From the NCBI RefSeq assembly GCF_016775005.1, contig NZ_JAEUXI010000002.1, forward strand, positions 62,001 to 126,000: a stretch of 64,000 nt of DNA. The letters are read 5' to 3'. The notes under the pieces are model-generated. The model was not told the DNA's origin. It ran no database searches and saw only the letters and a list, made by a program, of their open reading frames with translations. How positions within the stretch are numbered: the stretch's first letter is position 1; each line of letters starts with the position of its first letter. Positions 26,216-35,552 of the stretch are shown here, piece after piece. A program made the translations under genes and the position numbers. Origin of the DNA: Streptococcus suis. Lineage in GTDB: Bacteria > Bacillota > Bacilli > Lactobacillales > Streptococcaceae.

Positions 26216-27577
26216 TTCTTCTTGATAGCGGGGTAAAAATTCTTCCATGAGGTAGGCAGTGTCGTAATCACCAGCCACCACTCGCTTGTCGGAAATCAAG
26301 TCCAGCTGGAAGTCAGTATTGGTCACCACTCCGTCAATTTCCAATTCATAGAGGGCTCGCTGCATCTTCATCAGGGCTTCAAAGCGATTTTCCCCATGCA
26401 CGATAACCTTGGCAATCATGGAATCATAGTACGGCGGAATGGTGTAGCCTGGATAAACTGCCGAATCCACACGCAAACCAACGCCGCCACTTGGCAGGTA
26501 GAGATTGGAAATCTTACCTGGACTTGGGGCGAAATTGAAGGCTGGATTTTCAGCATTGATACGACATTCAATGGCATGGCCTGTAATCCGCACATCTTCT
26601 TGGCGGACGCTGAGTTCCTGACCAGCCGCAATCTTGATTTGTTCCTTGACAATATCCACACCGGTGACAAATTCGGTAACTGGATGTTCCACCTGTACCC
26701 GTGTGTTCATTTCCATGAAGTAAAATTCGCCCTTGGCTTCGTCCAAAAGGAACTCAATGGTTCCCGCATTTTCATAGCCAACTGACTGGGCAGCCCGTAC
26801 CGCTGCTTGACCGATACGGTCCCGCATGGTTTGACCAATGGCGATAGACGGAGCTTCTTCCAAAACCTTCTGGTTGTTGCGTTGAAGGGAACAATCCCGT
26901 TCGCCCAGATGAATGACATGACCGTGCTGATCTGCCAAAATCTGTACTTCGATGTGGCGGGCTGGATAGACGACACGCTCCATATACATGGCTCCGTTAC
27001 CAAAGGCTGCCTTGGCTTCGCTGGAAGCTGATTCAAAGGCAGGCACTAGGTCTTCGGCTTTTTCCACCTTACGAATCCCCTTACCGCCACCACCAGCCGA
27101 TGCCTTGAGCATGACAGGGTAGCCAATCTTTTCAGCGATTTCAAGGGCTTCTTGGCTGGTCATGACCTCGCCGTCTGAGCCTGGAATGACAGGCACTTGA
27201 GCCTTAATCATCTCCGCCCGAGCATTGATTTTATCCCCCATGGTATCCATAACCGTCCCAGAAGGACCGATAAATTTGATACCAACCTCTTCACAGAGGG
27301 TGGCGAATTTGGAGTTTTCACTCAAAAATCCAAAGCCGGGATGAATGGCCTGGGCACCTGTCACAACAGCCGCCGAGATGACCGCCTGCATATTGAGATA
27401 GGAGTCTGTCGAACGGGCAGGTCCGATACAGATAGCCTCATCTGCCAACATGGTGTGGAGGGCTTCCTTGTCAACTTCTGAATAGACAGCCACCGTCGCA
27501 ATCCCCAACTCCCTGGCCGCACGAATAATCCGCACCGCAATCTCACCACGATTGGCAATCAAAATCTTCTCAAACAT
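26210..27577 (-). CDS. accC: Acetyl-CoA carboxylase biotin carboxylase subunit
   Basis: 455 residues of the ATP-grasp biotin carboxylase: N-terminal KILIANRGEIAVRIIRAARELG, the Gly-rich ATP loop KASAGGGGKGIRKVE, and MNTRVQVEHPVTE with the catalytic region. It carboxylates biotin on AccB using ATP and bicarbonate. It starts 25 bases after the fabZ stop, and its own stop lies 224 bases before accD, with a composite repeat between them. Confidence 0.98.
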   Translation of the reverse strand: MFEKILIANRGEIAVRIIRAARELGIATVAVYSEVDKEALHTMLADEAICIGPARSTDSYLNMQAVISAAVVTGAQAIHPGFGFLSENSKFATLCEEVGIKFIGPSGTVMDTMGDKINARAEMIKAQVPVIPGSDGEVMTSQEALEIAEKIGYPVMLKASAGGGGKGIRKVEKAEDLVPAFESASSEAKAAFGNGAMYMERVVYPARHIEVQILADQHGHVIHLGERDCSLQRNNQKVLEEAPSIAIGQTMRDRIGQAAVRAAQSVGYENAGTIEFLLDEAKGEFYFMEMNTRVQVEHPVTEFVTGVDIVKEQIKIAAGQELSVRQEDVRITGHAIECRINAENPAFNFAPSPGKISNLYLPSGGVGLRVDSAVYPGYTIPPYYDSMIAKVIVHGENRFEALMKMQRALYELEIDGVVTNTDFQLDLISDKRVVAGDYDTAYLMEEFLPRYQEEL

Positions 27578-27602
27578 GATGAATCCTATCTCCTTTTAGA
27601 TA

Positions 27603-28025
27603 TTATTTACCAATAGCAAAAGTCAACACCCCCGACGCAGCCAGTTTTCCGTCCACCTCTGCCTTTGCCTCAACGACCGCAATGGTTCCACGGCGTTTGA
27701 CAAATTTAGCTGTCATGATCAACTGGTCACCAGGTACAACTTGCTTCTTAAATTTAACCTTGTCCATGCCGGCATAAAAAACCAGCTTGCCCTTATTTTC
27801 TTCCTTGGACAACTCCAAGACACCTGCGGTTTGTGCCAAAGCCTCCATGATAAGAACACCTGGCATGACAGGATAGTCTGGGAAATGCCCGTTAAAGAAG
27901 GGCTCGTTAATGGTCACATTTTTGAGGGCGACAATCTCATCTTCCGATACTTCAAGGACTCGATCGACCAAGAGCATAGGATAGCGATGAGGAAGAGCCT
28001 CTTTAATTTTCAAAATATCGATCAT
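27603..28025 (-). CDS. fabZ: 3-hydroxyacyl-ACP dehydratase FabZ
   Basis: 140 residues of the hot-dog fold dehydratase: [39 protein letters not shown] (core [11 protein letters not shown]). The catalytic pair is H47 and E61. It removes water from 3-hydroxyacyl-ACP in the elongation cycle. It overlaps the accB stop by 4 bases. In streptococci it provides the substrate that FabM isomerises toward unsaturated products. Confidence 0.97.
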   Translation of the reverse strand: MIDILKIKEALPHRYPMLLVDRVLEVSEDEIVALKNVTINEPFFNGHFPDYPVMPGVLIMEALAQTAGVLELSKEENKGKLVFYAGMDKVKFKKQVVPGDQLIMTAKFVKRRGTIAVVEAKAEVDGKLAASGVLTFAIGK

Positions 28026-28498
28026 TTGATGCGTACCAATCCTTGTCCAAATTCTACAACATCCTGGTTGGCCACCAAAATTTCTGTGACCACACCGTCA
28101 CGATCAGCAGGCACTTCGTTCATGACCTTCATGGCTTCGATAATCATGAGAGTCTGCCCTTTTTTGACCGTATCGCCAACTGCTACAAAGGCTGGCTTGT
28201 CAGGGGCTGGTGACAAATAAGCCACGCCGACCAAAGGACTTTCCACCACTGCACCTTCTGCCACAGGGCTTGAACTGGCTTCTGCTGGAGCCGGCTCACT
28301 GGTTTCAACTGATGGCACAGGGGCTGGGCTTGCAGGAGTTACTGGAACAAGCGGAGCTTCTACGATTGTAGTCGGAGCCGCTGTCGCCTGCTGATTTTTA
28401 CTGAAATGCAAGGTTTCCCCAGCATTGCTATATGAAAATTCTCGCAAACTTGACTGGTCAAACTGACTCATCAAGTCCTTTATTTCTGTAATATTCAC
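28022..28498 (-). CDS. accB: Biotin carboxyl carrier protein of acetyl-CoA carboxylase
   Basis: 158 residues. The C-terminal biotinyl domain has [10 protein letters not shown], with the biotinylated lysine K124. The central part (residues about 38-75) is an Ala/Pro-rich flexible linker. The carrier shuttles carboxybiotin between AccC and AccD/A. It directly follows fabF with no spacer and overlaps fabZ. Confidence 0.97.
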   Translation of the reverse strand: MNITEIKDLMSQFDQSSLREFSYSNAGETLHFSKNQQATAAPTTIVEAPLVPVTPASPAPVPSVETSEPAPAEASSSPVAEGAVVESPLVGVAYLSPAPDKPAFVAVGDTVKKGQTLMIIEAMKVMNEVPADRDGVVTEILVANQDVVEFGQGLVRIK

Positions 28499-29734
28499 TT
28501 AAGCCTCCCAACGTTTGAAAGCAATCACCGAGTTGTGACCTCCAAAGCCAAATGTATTTGAAATGGCATGGCGGATTTCCATGTCACGACCTTGACCGTA
28601 GATGACATCCGCCTCAATGTAATCAGACAATTCCGTCGTACCAGCTGTCTTTGGCGCATGAGAATGACGCATAGCCTCAATGACAGCTGCCGCCTCAACT
28701 GCACCCGCTGCCCCCAACAAGTGACCCGTGAAGGACTTGGTAGACGAAACTGGCGTGTTCTTGCCGAAAACGGATACGATAGCTTGACTTTCCCCTTTTT
28801 CATTAGCCGGTGTCGAAGTTCCATGGGCATTGATGTAGTCAATATCAGCTGGCTCTAAACCTGCTTCTGAAATAGCTAACTTCATAGCCTTAATAGCACC
28901 CAAACCTTCTGGATGTGGAGAAGTCATGTGATGGGCATCGCAGGTATTTCCATAGCCAACGATTTCAGCCAAGATAGTTGCCCCACGTACTTCTGCGTGT
29001 TCCAAGCTTTCCAAGACTAAGACAGCAGCCCCTTCTCCCATAACAAAACCATTGCGGTCCTTGTCAAATGGAATAGACGCACGTTCTGGATCCTCAGTAG
29101 TCGACATAGCTGTCAAAGCTTGGAAACCACCGATTGCAAATGGAGTAATGGCTGCTTCTGCTCCACCTGCCAACATGACATCTTGGAAACCAAACTTGAT
29201 TTCACGGAAGGCTTCTCCTAAGGCATCATTTGACGAAGCACAGGCTGTGATGACACACTTGCAGACACCATTTGCTCCGACCTGCATGGCAATATTTCCA
29301 GCCGCCATGTTTGGAAGAGCCTTTGGAAGAGCCATGGGACGAATGCGTTTTGGACCTTTTTCGTTCATCCGAGCCACTTGCTCTTCAATTTCCAAAATAC
29401 CACCGATACCAGTTGACAAGATAACACCGAAGCGGTCGCTGTCAACGGATTCTGTATCAAGATTAGCATTAGCTACTGCCTCACGAGCTGCATAGAGAGC
29501 ATAGAGGGAATAATTGTCATAGCGGTTGGTATCTTTTTTAACGAAGTATTTGTCAAAAGGAAAATCCTTGATTTCCGCAGCATTATGGACCGAGTATTCA
29601 CTGGTATCAAACTTGGTAATCTTTCCAATCCCAATCTTACCATTGACCAGGCTATCCCAGAATTCCTCTGGCGTATTTCCGATTGGCGATGTCAGACCAT
29701 AGCCTGTCACTACTACACGATTTAATTTTGTCAT
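28499..29734 (-). CDS. fabF: Beta-ketoacyl-ACP synthase II
   Basis: 411 residues from MTKLNRVVVTGYG; AGAGAGGTTTG before the ATG at 29734 decides the start. The thiolase-fold active site has C165 in VITACASSNDALG, with the His pair in NAHGTSTPANEKGE and SFTGHLLGAAGA. It condenses malonyl-ACP with acyl-ACP. A 162-base gap with repeat R1 separates it from fabG upstream. Confidence 0.98.
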   Translation of the reverse strand: MTKLNRVVVTGYGLTSPIGNTPEEFWDSLVNGKIGIGKITKFDTSEYSVHNAAEIKDFPFDKYFVKKDTNRYDNYSLYALYAAREAVANANLDTESVDSDRFGVILSTGIGGILEIEEQVARMNEKGPKRIRPMALPKALPNMAAGNIAMQVGANGVCKCVITACASSNDALGEAFREIKFGFQDVMLAGGAEAAITPFAIGGFQALTAMSTTEDPERASIPFDKDRNGFVMGEGAAVLVLESLEHAEVRGATILAEIVGYGNTCDAHHMTSPHPEGLGAIKAMKLAISEAGLEPADIDYINAHGTSTPANEKGESQAIVSVFGKNTPVSSTKSFTGHLLGAAGAVEAAAVIEAMRHSHAPKTAGTTELSDYIEADVIYGQGRDMEIRHAISNTFGFGGHNSVIAFKRWEA

Positions 29735-29793
29735 TTTCAAACCTCTCTTAAAACAACACACAAAACAACATTGAATTTACAGTGCGTTATTGC

Positions 29794-29893
29794 AGTCTTT
29801 CAGTTTGCTTTTAGTACTAGGCAACGAGCTGCAGACAGTACTGGAGTACGGCAAAGCGAGTTAACGAAGTAATAAAAGATAAACTGGAAGACT
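29794..29893. repeat. 100-base palindromic repeat R1 between fabG and fabF
   Basis: It starts AGTCTTTCAGTTT and ends AAACTGGAAGACT (terminal inverted repeat with one mismatch). It has inner short hairpins, including CTGCAGACAG and GTACTGGAGTAC. It is the same length as R2 (32740-32839) and differs from it at 4 of 100 positions. Confidence 0.88.
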
Positions 29894-29896
29894 GGA

Positions 29897-30631
29897 TTAC
29901 TGCATGGTCAAGCCGCCGTCAACAGCAATCACCTGACCTGTCAGATATTCTTGCTTGGCAAGGAATACAGCAACATCGGCTACTTCTTCCGTCAAACCAA
30001 AGCGTTTCATAGGAATTTGTGCAGTCATAGCTTCTTTAATCTTGTCAGATAAAACATCTGTCATATCAGACTGGATAAAGCCTGGCGCAATCGCATTGAC
30101 ACGGACATTTCGCCCAGCAACTTCACGAGCAATGGCTTTAGTAAATCCAATCACACCTGCCTTAGAAGCAGAATAGTTGGCCTGTCCAGCATTTCCAATC
30201 AAGCCAGATACACTTGATAAATTGATAATAGCACCCTCACGAGCCTTTGTCATGGGCTTCAAGACTGCCTGAGTCATGTTAAAAGTTCCTGTTAGGTTAA
30301 CACTCAAAACGCTCTCGAAATCCTCTTCCGTCATCCGAAGAGTCATACCGTCTTTGGTAATCCCTGCATTATTGACCAAGATATCGACGCTACCGAGGGC
30401 TTCGATAGCTTCTGCCACCATCCGTTTGGCATCTGCCGAGCTTGAAATATCTCCTGAAATCGCCACTACTTTGATACCGTAGCCTGAAAAGCTGTCCAGT
30501 AAATCCTGTCCCAGCTGACCGCGACCGTTCAGTACCACATTGGCACCAAGACTGGCAAATTTATGGGCAATGGCCAAGCCGATTCCTCGACTTGAACCTG
30601 TTACAAAAACATTTTTATTTGTTAATTCCAT
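29897..30631 (-). CDS. fabG: 3-oxoacyl-ACP reductase
   Basis: 244 residues of the short-chain dehydrogenase family. NADPH-binding TGSSRGIGLA (residues 11-20), NNAG at 87-90, and the catalytic S140, Y153 and K157 (YSASKAG). It reduces 3-oxoacyl-ACP. It follows fabD after 9 bases. A repeat element is found right after its stop codon. Confidence 0.97.
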   Translation of the reverse strand: MELTNKNVFVTGSSRGIGLAIAHKFASLGANVVLNGRGQLGQDLLDSFSGYGIKVVAISGDISSSADAKRMVAEAIEALGSVDILVNNAGITKDGMTLRMTEEDFESVLSVNLTGTFNMTQAVLKPMTKAREGAIINLSSVSGLIGNAGQANYSASKAGVIGFTKAIAREVAGRNVRVNAIAPGFIQSDMTDVLSDKIKEAMTAQIPMKRFGLTEEVADVAVFLAKQEYLTGQVIAVDGGLTMQ

Positions 30632-30640
30632 GATTTCTCC

Positions 30641-31561
30641 TTATTGGCTATTCAACAAGCTTTCTAGGCTTGTTACATCTTCCACCGTCACAACCTCAGC
30701 CGTCTTATCGATTTTCTTGACAAATCCTGATAAGACTTTACCTGGACCGATTTCAATAAAGTTAGTCACACCAGCCGCCTGCATGGTTGCGATTGACTCA
30801 TAAAAACGAACTGGCTCCATGACCTGACGGGTCAAGAGGGACTTGATGTCCTCTTTTTTCATGACCTTTGCTTCCGTATTGCCAACCAACTCTACTTGGA
30901 AGTCCGCAAATTCCACCTGCTCCAAGGCCTGAGCCAGTTGCTCCGATGCTGGACGCAGGAGAGCCGTGTGAAAGGGACCAGATACATTGAGCGGAATCAT
31001 GCGTTTGACACCTGCTTTCCTCAGCAATTCAACCGCCTCATCCACAGCAGCCACCTCGCCTCCGATGACGATTTGGGCTGGTGTGTTGTAGTTGGCTGGG
31101 GAAACAATCCCAGAGGTAACAGTCGAACAGATTTCTTCTATCAAGTTGACATCTGCATTGAGGACAGCGACCATCTTACCAGTTCCTGCTGGCGCAGCCG
31201 TTTCCATAAACTCACCCCGTTTGGCAATCAGGGAAATGGCATCTTCAAAGGCCAAAGCCCCTGAGGCAACCAAGGCTGCGTATTCTCCCAAGGACAAACC
31301 AGCTACCATGTCGGGTTTAATCCCCTTTTCTGCCAACAAACGATAAACAGCTAGGGATGTTGCCAAAATTGCCGGCTGGGTATAGCGAGTCTGGTTGAGC
31401 TTGTCTTCCTGGTGGTCAATCAAGTCCCGCACATTATAGCCCAAAATCTGACTAGCTTGATCATAGGTTTCCTTGACAATAGGATAAGTGTCATAGAGGT
31501 CACGAGCCATACCAAGTGTCTGAGCCCCTTGACCTGCAAATAGAAAGGCTGTTTTTGTCAT
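30641..31561 (-). CDS. fabD: Malonyl-CoA:ACP transacylase
   Basis: 306 residues from MTKTAFLFAGQGAQ; the ribosome binding site GGAGAATAAG overlaps the fabK stop and decides the start over the longer frame. The catalytic serine is S90 in AGLSLGEYAAL, with the His in SGPFHTALL. It makes malonyl-ACP. It is tightly coupled to fabK (1-base gap). Confidence 0.97.
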   Translation of the reverse strand: MTKTAFLFAGQGAQTLGMARDLYDTYPIVKETYDQASQILGYNVRDLIDHQEDKLNQTRYTQPAILATSLAVYRLLAEKGIKPDMVAGLSLGEYAALVASGALAFEDAISLIAKRGEFMETAAPAGTGKMVAVLNADVNLIEEICSTVTSGIVSPANYNTPAQIVIGGEVAAVDEAVELLRKAGVKRMIPLNVSGPFHTALLRPASEQLAQALEQVEFADFQVELVGNTEAKVMKKEDIKSLLTRQVMEPVRFYESIATMQAAGVTNFIEIGPGKVLSGFVKKIDKTAEVVTVEDVTSLESLLNSQ

Positions 31562-31562
31562 C

Positions 31563-32528
31563 TTATTCTCCAACAGATGCCCAGCGATTCGCCTCTTCAC
31601 GAATCACCTTGGCAGCTCCAAAATATAAATCTTTCAGAATTTCTTCACAGGTTTCTTCCTTGGTCACCAAGCCAGCTATCTGACCTGCCATGACCGAACC
31701 ATTGACCACATCACCGTCCACAACGGCATTGCGAAGGGCACCTGCCCCAAGTTCTTCAATAGATTCTGCAGAAATTTTCCCTGCTAGGAAGTCTTTTTCC
31801 GCAGCAGCATAGGCTGTGGAAAGTTTGTTCTTAATGGCACGCACCGAATGTCCGACAACGGAGGCAGAAACAGTCGTGTCAATATCCTTGGCCTTGAGGA
31901 CCTTTTCCTTGTAGGCTGGATGGGCATTTGACTCCTTGGCAACAACAAAACGTGTCCCCACTTGAATAGCTTCTGCTCCCAACATAAAGGCCGCGGCAGC
32001 ACCTGCACCGTCTGCGATACCGCCCGCTGCGATAACAGGAATGGATACGGCTTCAACAACCTGACGGACTAGGGTCATGGTGGTCAATTTACCGATGTGG
32101 CCACCTGCTTCCATTCCTTCTGCGATGACGGCATCCACACCCAGTTTTTCCATACGTTTGGCAAGAGCCACACTAGGAACTACTGGAATCACAATAATAC
32201 CAGCAGCGTGCAAGCGTTCCATGTATTTACCAGGGTTACCCGCACCTGTCGTCACCACCTTAACCCCTTCTTCGATGACCAAGTCAACAATGTCATCCGC
32301 AAAAGGAGACAAAAGCATGATATTGACACCGAAAGGCTTGTCCGTGATAGATTTAACCTTGTCAATATTTGCCTTGACCACCTCTTTGGGAGCATTTCCT
32401 CCGCCGATGATTCCTAGACCACCTGCATTAGATACGGCACCTGCCAAATCTCCATCAGCTACCCAAGCCATACCACCTTGAAAAATTGGATACTGAATAT
32501 TGAGCAATTCTGTTATTTTCGTCTTCAT
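31563..32528 (-). CDS. fabK: Enoyl-ACP reductase II (FMN-dependent)
   Basis: 321 residues, TIM-barrel flavoprotein of the nitronate-monooxygenase-like group: YPIFQGGMAWVADGDLAGAVSNAGGLGIIGGG (core QGGMAWVADG and GGLGIIGGG) and VIAAGGIADGAGAAAAF for FMN phosphate. FabK replaces FabI in streptococci and makes the pathway resistant to triclosan. No fabI is seen. Two FabT boxes lie upstream, so fabK-accA may have a FabT-controlled promoter of its own. Confidence 0.97.
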   Translation of the reverse strand: MKTKITELLNIQYPIFQGGMAWVADGDLAGAVSNAGGLGIIGGGNAPKEVVKANIDKVKSITDKPFGVNIMLLSPFADDIVDLVIEEGVKVVTTGAGNPGKYMERLHAAGIIVIPVVPSVALAKRMEKLGVDAVIAEGMEAGGHIGKLTTMTLVRQVVEAVSIPVIAAGGIADGAGAAAAFMLGAEAIQVGTRFVVAKESNAHPAYKEKVLKAKDIDTTVSASVVGHSVRAIKNKLSTAYAAAEKDFLAGKISAESIEELGAGALRNAVVDGDVVNGSVMAGQIAGLVTKEETCEEILKDLYFGAAKVIREEANRWASVGE

Positions 32529-32563
32529 AATTCCCTCATCTGTTTTTCTTGCTTACCTAATCA

Positions 32564-32576
32564 TTTGAATATCAAA
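32564..32576. promoter_or_regulatory. FabT box upstream of fabK (proximal)
   Basis: TTTGAATATCAAA is a near-perfect dyad of the FabT type (TTTGATTATCAAA form), 36 bases before the fabK ATG. Confidence 0.65.
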
Positions 32577-32592
32577 CAATTAGCTAAACAAG

Positions 32593-32607
32593 CGAGGGCA
32601 AAGCCCT
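32593..32607 (-). other. Strong hairpin in fabK leader
   Basis: GAGGGCAAAGCCCTC is a perfect 6-base stem with a 3-base loop, extended by AAGC/CACTT flanks. It lies between two FabT boxes in the 314-base acpP-fabK gap. There is no T-run long enough for a clear terminator, so it may be a leader structure. Confidence 0.4.
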
Positions 32608-32637
32608 CACTTAATAATTAGTTTGATTCTTCAATGT

Positions 32638-32650
32638 TTTGAATATCAAA
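32638..32650. promoter_or_regulatory. FabT box upstream of fabK (distal)
   Basis: TTTGAATATCAAA, identical to the proximal box at 32564-32576 and about 74 bases from it. Confidence 0.65.
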
Positions 32651-32665
32651 CTATCTACCCAAAGA

Positions 32666-32683
32666 AAAATGCTCACTAGCACT
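32666..32683 (-). terminator. Weak terminator after acpP
   Basis: Minus strand AAGTGCT / AGCATTT with a loop AGTG, followed by TTTTTCTTT. It would end the fabM-fabT-fabH-acpP transcript before the FabT-boxed region upstream of fabK. Confidence 0.45.
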
Positions 32684-32739
32684 TTTCTTAGCTATCCTCT
32701 TCCTTATATTATCTTTGAAATAAGGAGAGGAATACTATA

Positions 32740-32839
32740 GTCTTTCAGTTTGCTTTTAGTACTAGGCAACGAGCTGTAGACAGTACTGGAGTACGGCAAA
32801 GCGAGTTAACGACGTAATAAAAGATAAACTGAATGACTA
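32740..32839. repeat. 100-base palindromic repeat R2 between acpP and fabK
   Basis: AGTCTTTCAGTTT at the left edge and AAACTGAATGACT at the right; with flanks, CTATAGTC pairs with GACTATAA. It is a near-copy of R1 (4 differences in 100) in the same orientation. It ends about 3 bases before the acpP stop codon. Confidence 0.88.
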
Positions 32840-32842
32840 TAA

Positions 32843-33067
32843 TTATTTTGTTTTTTCTTCAACATAAGCAACCAAGTCGCCTACAGTTGTCAAACCTTCT
32901 TCAGTATCGATTTGAATGTCGAATGCATCTTCGATTTCAGAGATAACTTGGAAAAGATCCAATGAATCTGCATCCAAATCTTCAAAGGTTGTTGTAAGGG
33001 TTACTTCTTCAGCATCCTTACCCAATTCTTCAACGATGATTTCTTGTACTTTTTCAAATACTGCCAT
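32843..33067 (-). CDS. acpP: Acyl carrier protein
   Basis: 74 residues, acidic. The phosphopantetheine attachment serine is S35 in [18 protein letters not shown] (core DADSLDLF; the usual DSL motif). It carries growing acyl chains in FASII and is activated by AcpS (46458-46826 in this window). It sits 58 bases after fabH, with repeat R2 directly behind it. Confidence 0.96.
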   Translation of the reverse strand: MAVFEKVQEIIVEELGKDAEEVTLTTTFEDLDADSLDLFQVISEIEDAFDIQIDTEEGLTTVGDLVAYVEEKTK

Positions 33068-33125
33068 GATAGTGCTCCTTTTTGATAAAAAAATTTTTAA
33101 AATCTTGCCTAAGGCAAGGAATTAA

Positions 33126-34103
33126 CTAAAGTTTCAGTAGTAGCGTTCCCCAAGTCAGGCCGCCACCAAAGCCTGCCAACACAACCGTTTGGCTACCATC
33201 CAAGCGCAAGCTGCCTGCTTCCACACATTCTGATAAAAGAATGGGAATGCTGGCTGCGCTGGTATTGCCATAGTGCATCATATTGGCTGGAAATTTCTCA
33301 ATACCAATACCTAGCTTGCGTGCCATCTTATCCAAAATCCGACTATTTGCCTGATGAAGCAGGAAGTAATCCACCTCATCACCAGTCAGACCCTGACTGT
33401 CTAACAGCTCTGCAATGGTCTTGGTCACGTCGCGAACAGCAAACTCAAAAATCGCTCGACCATCCATCTGCAAGTAAGGTTGGTTGCTCCCTTCTTTTGA
33501 AAAGGGAGAGTGCAAACCTGTTTGACCAGAGGTCAAACCTAGACCACGACTGCCATCCGTTCGGTTGATTTCTGCTAGAAAGTGTTGCTCAGGACTGGCC
33601 TCCAACAAAACCCCACCAGCACCATCTCCAAACAAGACTGCCGTTCCACGATCTGTCCAGTCAAGAGTCTTGGACAAGACCTCTGCTCCAATCACGATTC
33701 CCTTTTGGTAGATACCAGAGGAGATCAGTTTGTCGGCGGTGGACAGGGCGAAAACGAAGCCCGAACAAGCTGCCACCAGGTCATAGGCAAAAGCTTTCTT
33801 GGCACCGATTGCCGCCTGGACCCGAGCTGCCGTTGACGGCATGGCTGAATCTGGTGTGATGGTTGCGATGATGATAAAATCAATTTCATCAGCAGCCACA
33901 CCCGACTTGTCTAGCAAGGATTGGGCAACCTGACTAGCTAAATCGCTGGTATTTTCATCTACAACAATCCGTCTTTGACGAATACCCGTCCGAGAAGCAA
34001 TCCAGTCGTCGCTGGTATCCATGATCTGTGCTAAATCATCATTGCTCACAAGCTGTTCAGGAACATAGTGGGCAACCTGACTGATTTTAGCGAAGGTTCT
34101 CAT
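33126..34103 (-). CDS. fabH: Beta-ketoacyl-ACP synthase III
   Basis: 325 residues. C113 in [12 protein letters not shown] is the nucleophile; HQANSRIL and [13 protein letters not shown] supply the His and Asn. It starts fatty-acid synthesis from acetyl-CoA and malonyl-ACP. It overlaps the fabT stop by 4 bases. Confidence 0.97.
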   Translation of the reverse strand: MRTFAKISQVAHYVPEQLVSNDDLAQIMDTSDDWIASRTGIRQRRIVVDENTSDLASQVAQSLLDKSGVAADEIDFIIIATITPDSAMPSTAARVQAAIGAKKAFAYDLVAACSGFVFALSTADKLISSGIYQKGIVIGAEVLSKTLDWTDRGTAVLFGDGAGGVLLEASPEQHFLAEINRTDGSRGLGLTSGQTGLHSPFSKEGSNQPYLQMDGRAIFEFAVRDVTKTIAELLDSQGLTGDEVDYFLLHQANSRILDKMARKLGIGIEKFPANMMHYGNTSAASIPILLSECVEAGSLRLDGSQTVVLAGFGGGLTWGTLLLKL

Positions 34104-34534
34104 TTCAAATCCTCCAAGAAATTATAGAGTTTGTAGAGCCCTTTTTTCATCACTTGGTATTCTGCCTCGTCCATCCCATCTGTAATCTGCTTGACCATTT
34201 CATTATGGAAACGTTGGTGCAAGCGATAGACCAGACGACCCTTCTTGGTCAGATAGAGATGAACCACCCGTCTGTCCTTGGTAGAGCGCACGCGTTCGAT
34301 ATAGCCCTTTCTCTCCAAGTTGTTGAGACTGGTTGTCACCGTTCCAAGTGTCACCATCAAAGCCCGAGCAATATCACTCGGTGTCGCTCCCTTCTTATCA
34401 CCAATTTCATCAATGGTGTGCATTTCCTTTATGGAAATGTCGTTGAAACGACTCTTTCGGAGGCTATTCTCCTGAATGACCAGGACATTATTAAAAATTG
34501 CCGTTAGATATTCATTGATTTTTGGATCTTCCAA
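34100..34534 (-). CDS. fabT: MarR-family regulator FabT
   Basis: 144 residues. The winged-helix core reads [47 protein letters not shown] (HTH core at about residues 50-75; wing at 80-95). FabT represses FASII genes and is stimulated by long-chain acyl-ACP in streptococci. It has its own TTGACA/TATACT promoter with two overlapping FabT boxes, which predicts autoregulation. Confidence 0.95.
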   Translation of the reverse strand: MEDPKINEYLTAIFNNVLVIQENSLRKSRFNDISIKEMHTIDEIGDKKGATPSDIARALMVTLGTVTTSLNNLERKGYIERVRSTKDRRVVHLYLTKKGRLVYRLHQRFHNEMVKQITDGMDEAEYQVMKKGLYKLYNFLEDLK

Positions 34535-34550
34535 AATCAGCCTCCTTTAC

Positions 34551-34592
34551 TTTGATAGCCAAAGTATACTCCAGAATAATTTGATTGTCAAA
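34551..34592 (-). promoter_or_regulatory. fabT promoter with two FabT boxes
   Basis: Minus strand TTGACA (34591-34586), 17-base spacer, TATACT (34568-34563). One dyad TTTGATTGTCAAA (34580-34592) covers the -35. Another, TTTGATAGCCAAA (34551-34563), touches the -10 and start point. FabT bound at either would block polymerase. Confidence 0.8.
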
Positions 34593-34613
34593 TATTTTTT
34601 TAGAAAATGCTAT

Positions 34614-35405
34614 TTATTTTCCTTTGAAAACGGGTCTCCTCCGCTCTGCATGTGCACGTACACCTTCTTTGAAGTCTTCTTTGAAGGCTAGACTTTCTTG
34701 TAGGTCTAACTCCAAGCGGCGATAGGATTCCCAGCCCTTGAACTGACTCTCCCAGACCAATTGCTTAATCGCCACATAGGAATTGATGGAACCACGCATG
34801 AGCTTCTTAAGGACCTGTTGAACCGTTTTTTCCAACCTTTCTGGCTCAACCAGTTTATAAATAATGCCGTATTCTAAAGCTTTCTCCGCAGACAAACCTT
34901 CTCCCGTCATAGCCAAATGACTGGCACGATTGGTACCAATGGCACGGCTGAGCAGGAAAATACCACCCGCATCTGGCGCCAACCCGACGCCAACAAAGGC
35001 CTGGATGAATTTTGTTTTGGTTGAAGCGATGACAAAATCGGCTGCAACAGCCATATTGGCCGCGGCGCCAGCTACTGCTCCATCGGTGACCATAATGACA
35101 ACCTTTGGTAGTTGCTTGAGAGCGAAGGAGATGTCATTAACCAGCTCTGCTATGCGCACAAGAGAAGGAATATCGTCCTCATCCACCGCTCGCTTCATCT
35201 CCACCAAATCTCCTCCGACAGAGAAGATTGAACCCGCTGCTTCAATTTTTAGAAACTGCACCTGATCATTTTGAGCTGTCTCCTCAATAGCAGCCAGCAT
35301 CTCTTCGCACATGGGAATATTAAAGCCGTTTGCCACATCAGGACGGTTAAGGGTTAGGGTCGCAAGACCTTCTGTCACCTGATAGCGAATCGTTGAATAA
35401 GGCAT
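34614..35405 (-). CDS. fabM: Trans-2-cis-3-decenoyl-ACP isomerase (crotonase family)
   Basis: 263 residues. The crotonase fold shows [31 protein letters not shown] and [20 protein letters not shown] (core [12 protein letters not shown]). In streptococci FabM shifts the double bond so that unsaturated fatty acids can be made without FabA. It is the first gene of the FASII cluster and is preceded by a FabT box at 35437-35449. Its name rests on gene order and fold together. Confidence 0.92.
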   Translation of the reverse strand: MPYSTIRYQVTEGLATLTLNRPDVANGFNIPMCEEMLAAIEETAQNDQVQFLKIEAAGSIFSVGGDLVEMKRAVDEDDIPSLVRIAELVNDISFALKQLPKVVIMVTDGAVAGAAANMAVAADFVIASTKTKFIQAFVGVGLAPDAGGIFLLSRAIGTNRASHLAMTGEGLSAEKALEYGIIYKLVEPERLEKTVQQVLKKLMRGSINSYVAIKQLVWESQFKGWESYRRLELDLQESLAFKEDFKEGVRAHAERRRPVFKGK

Positions 35406-35436
35406 GATTTCCTCCTATACTGATCTCCTAAAAAAC

Positions 35437-35449
35437 TTTGAACATCAAA
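35437..35449. promoter_or_regulatory. FabT box upstream of fabM
   Basis: TTTGAACATCAAA, one arm base off the perfect dyad, about 32 bases before the fabM start. A minus-strand extended -10 (TGGTAGAAT) further upstream is the likely promoter, though no good -35 was seen. Confidence 0.6.
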
Positions 35450-35525
35450 CTATAAAGTTAAATTTATCCTATTCTACCATACTTTTGACAGGTGATTGGC
35501 TTTCAAACCAAAAAAACTGTCACGT

Positions 35526-35552
35526 CCGAAAAAAAGAGCCTAAGCTCTTTTC
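35526..35552 (-). terminator. Terminator of HAD phosphatase gene
   Basis: AAAAGAGC-CTAA-GCTCTTTT with a seven-base T run on the minus strand; it overlaps the end of the upstream gene. Confidence 0.8.
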
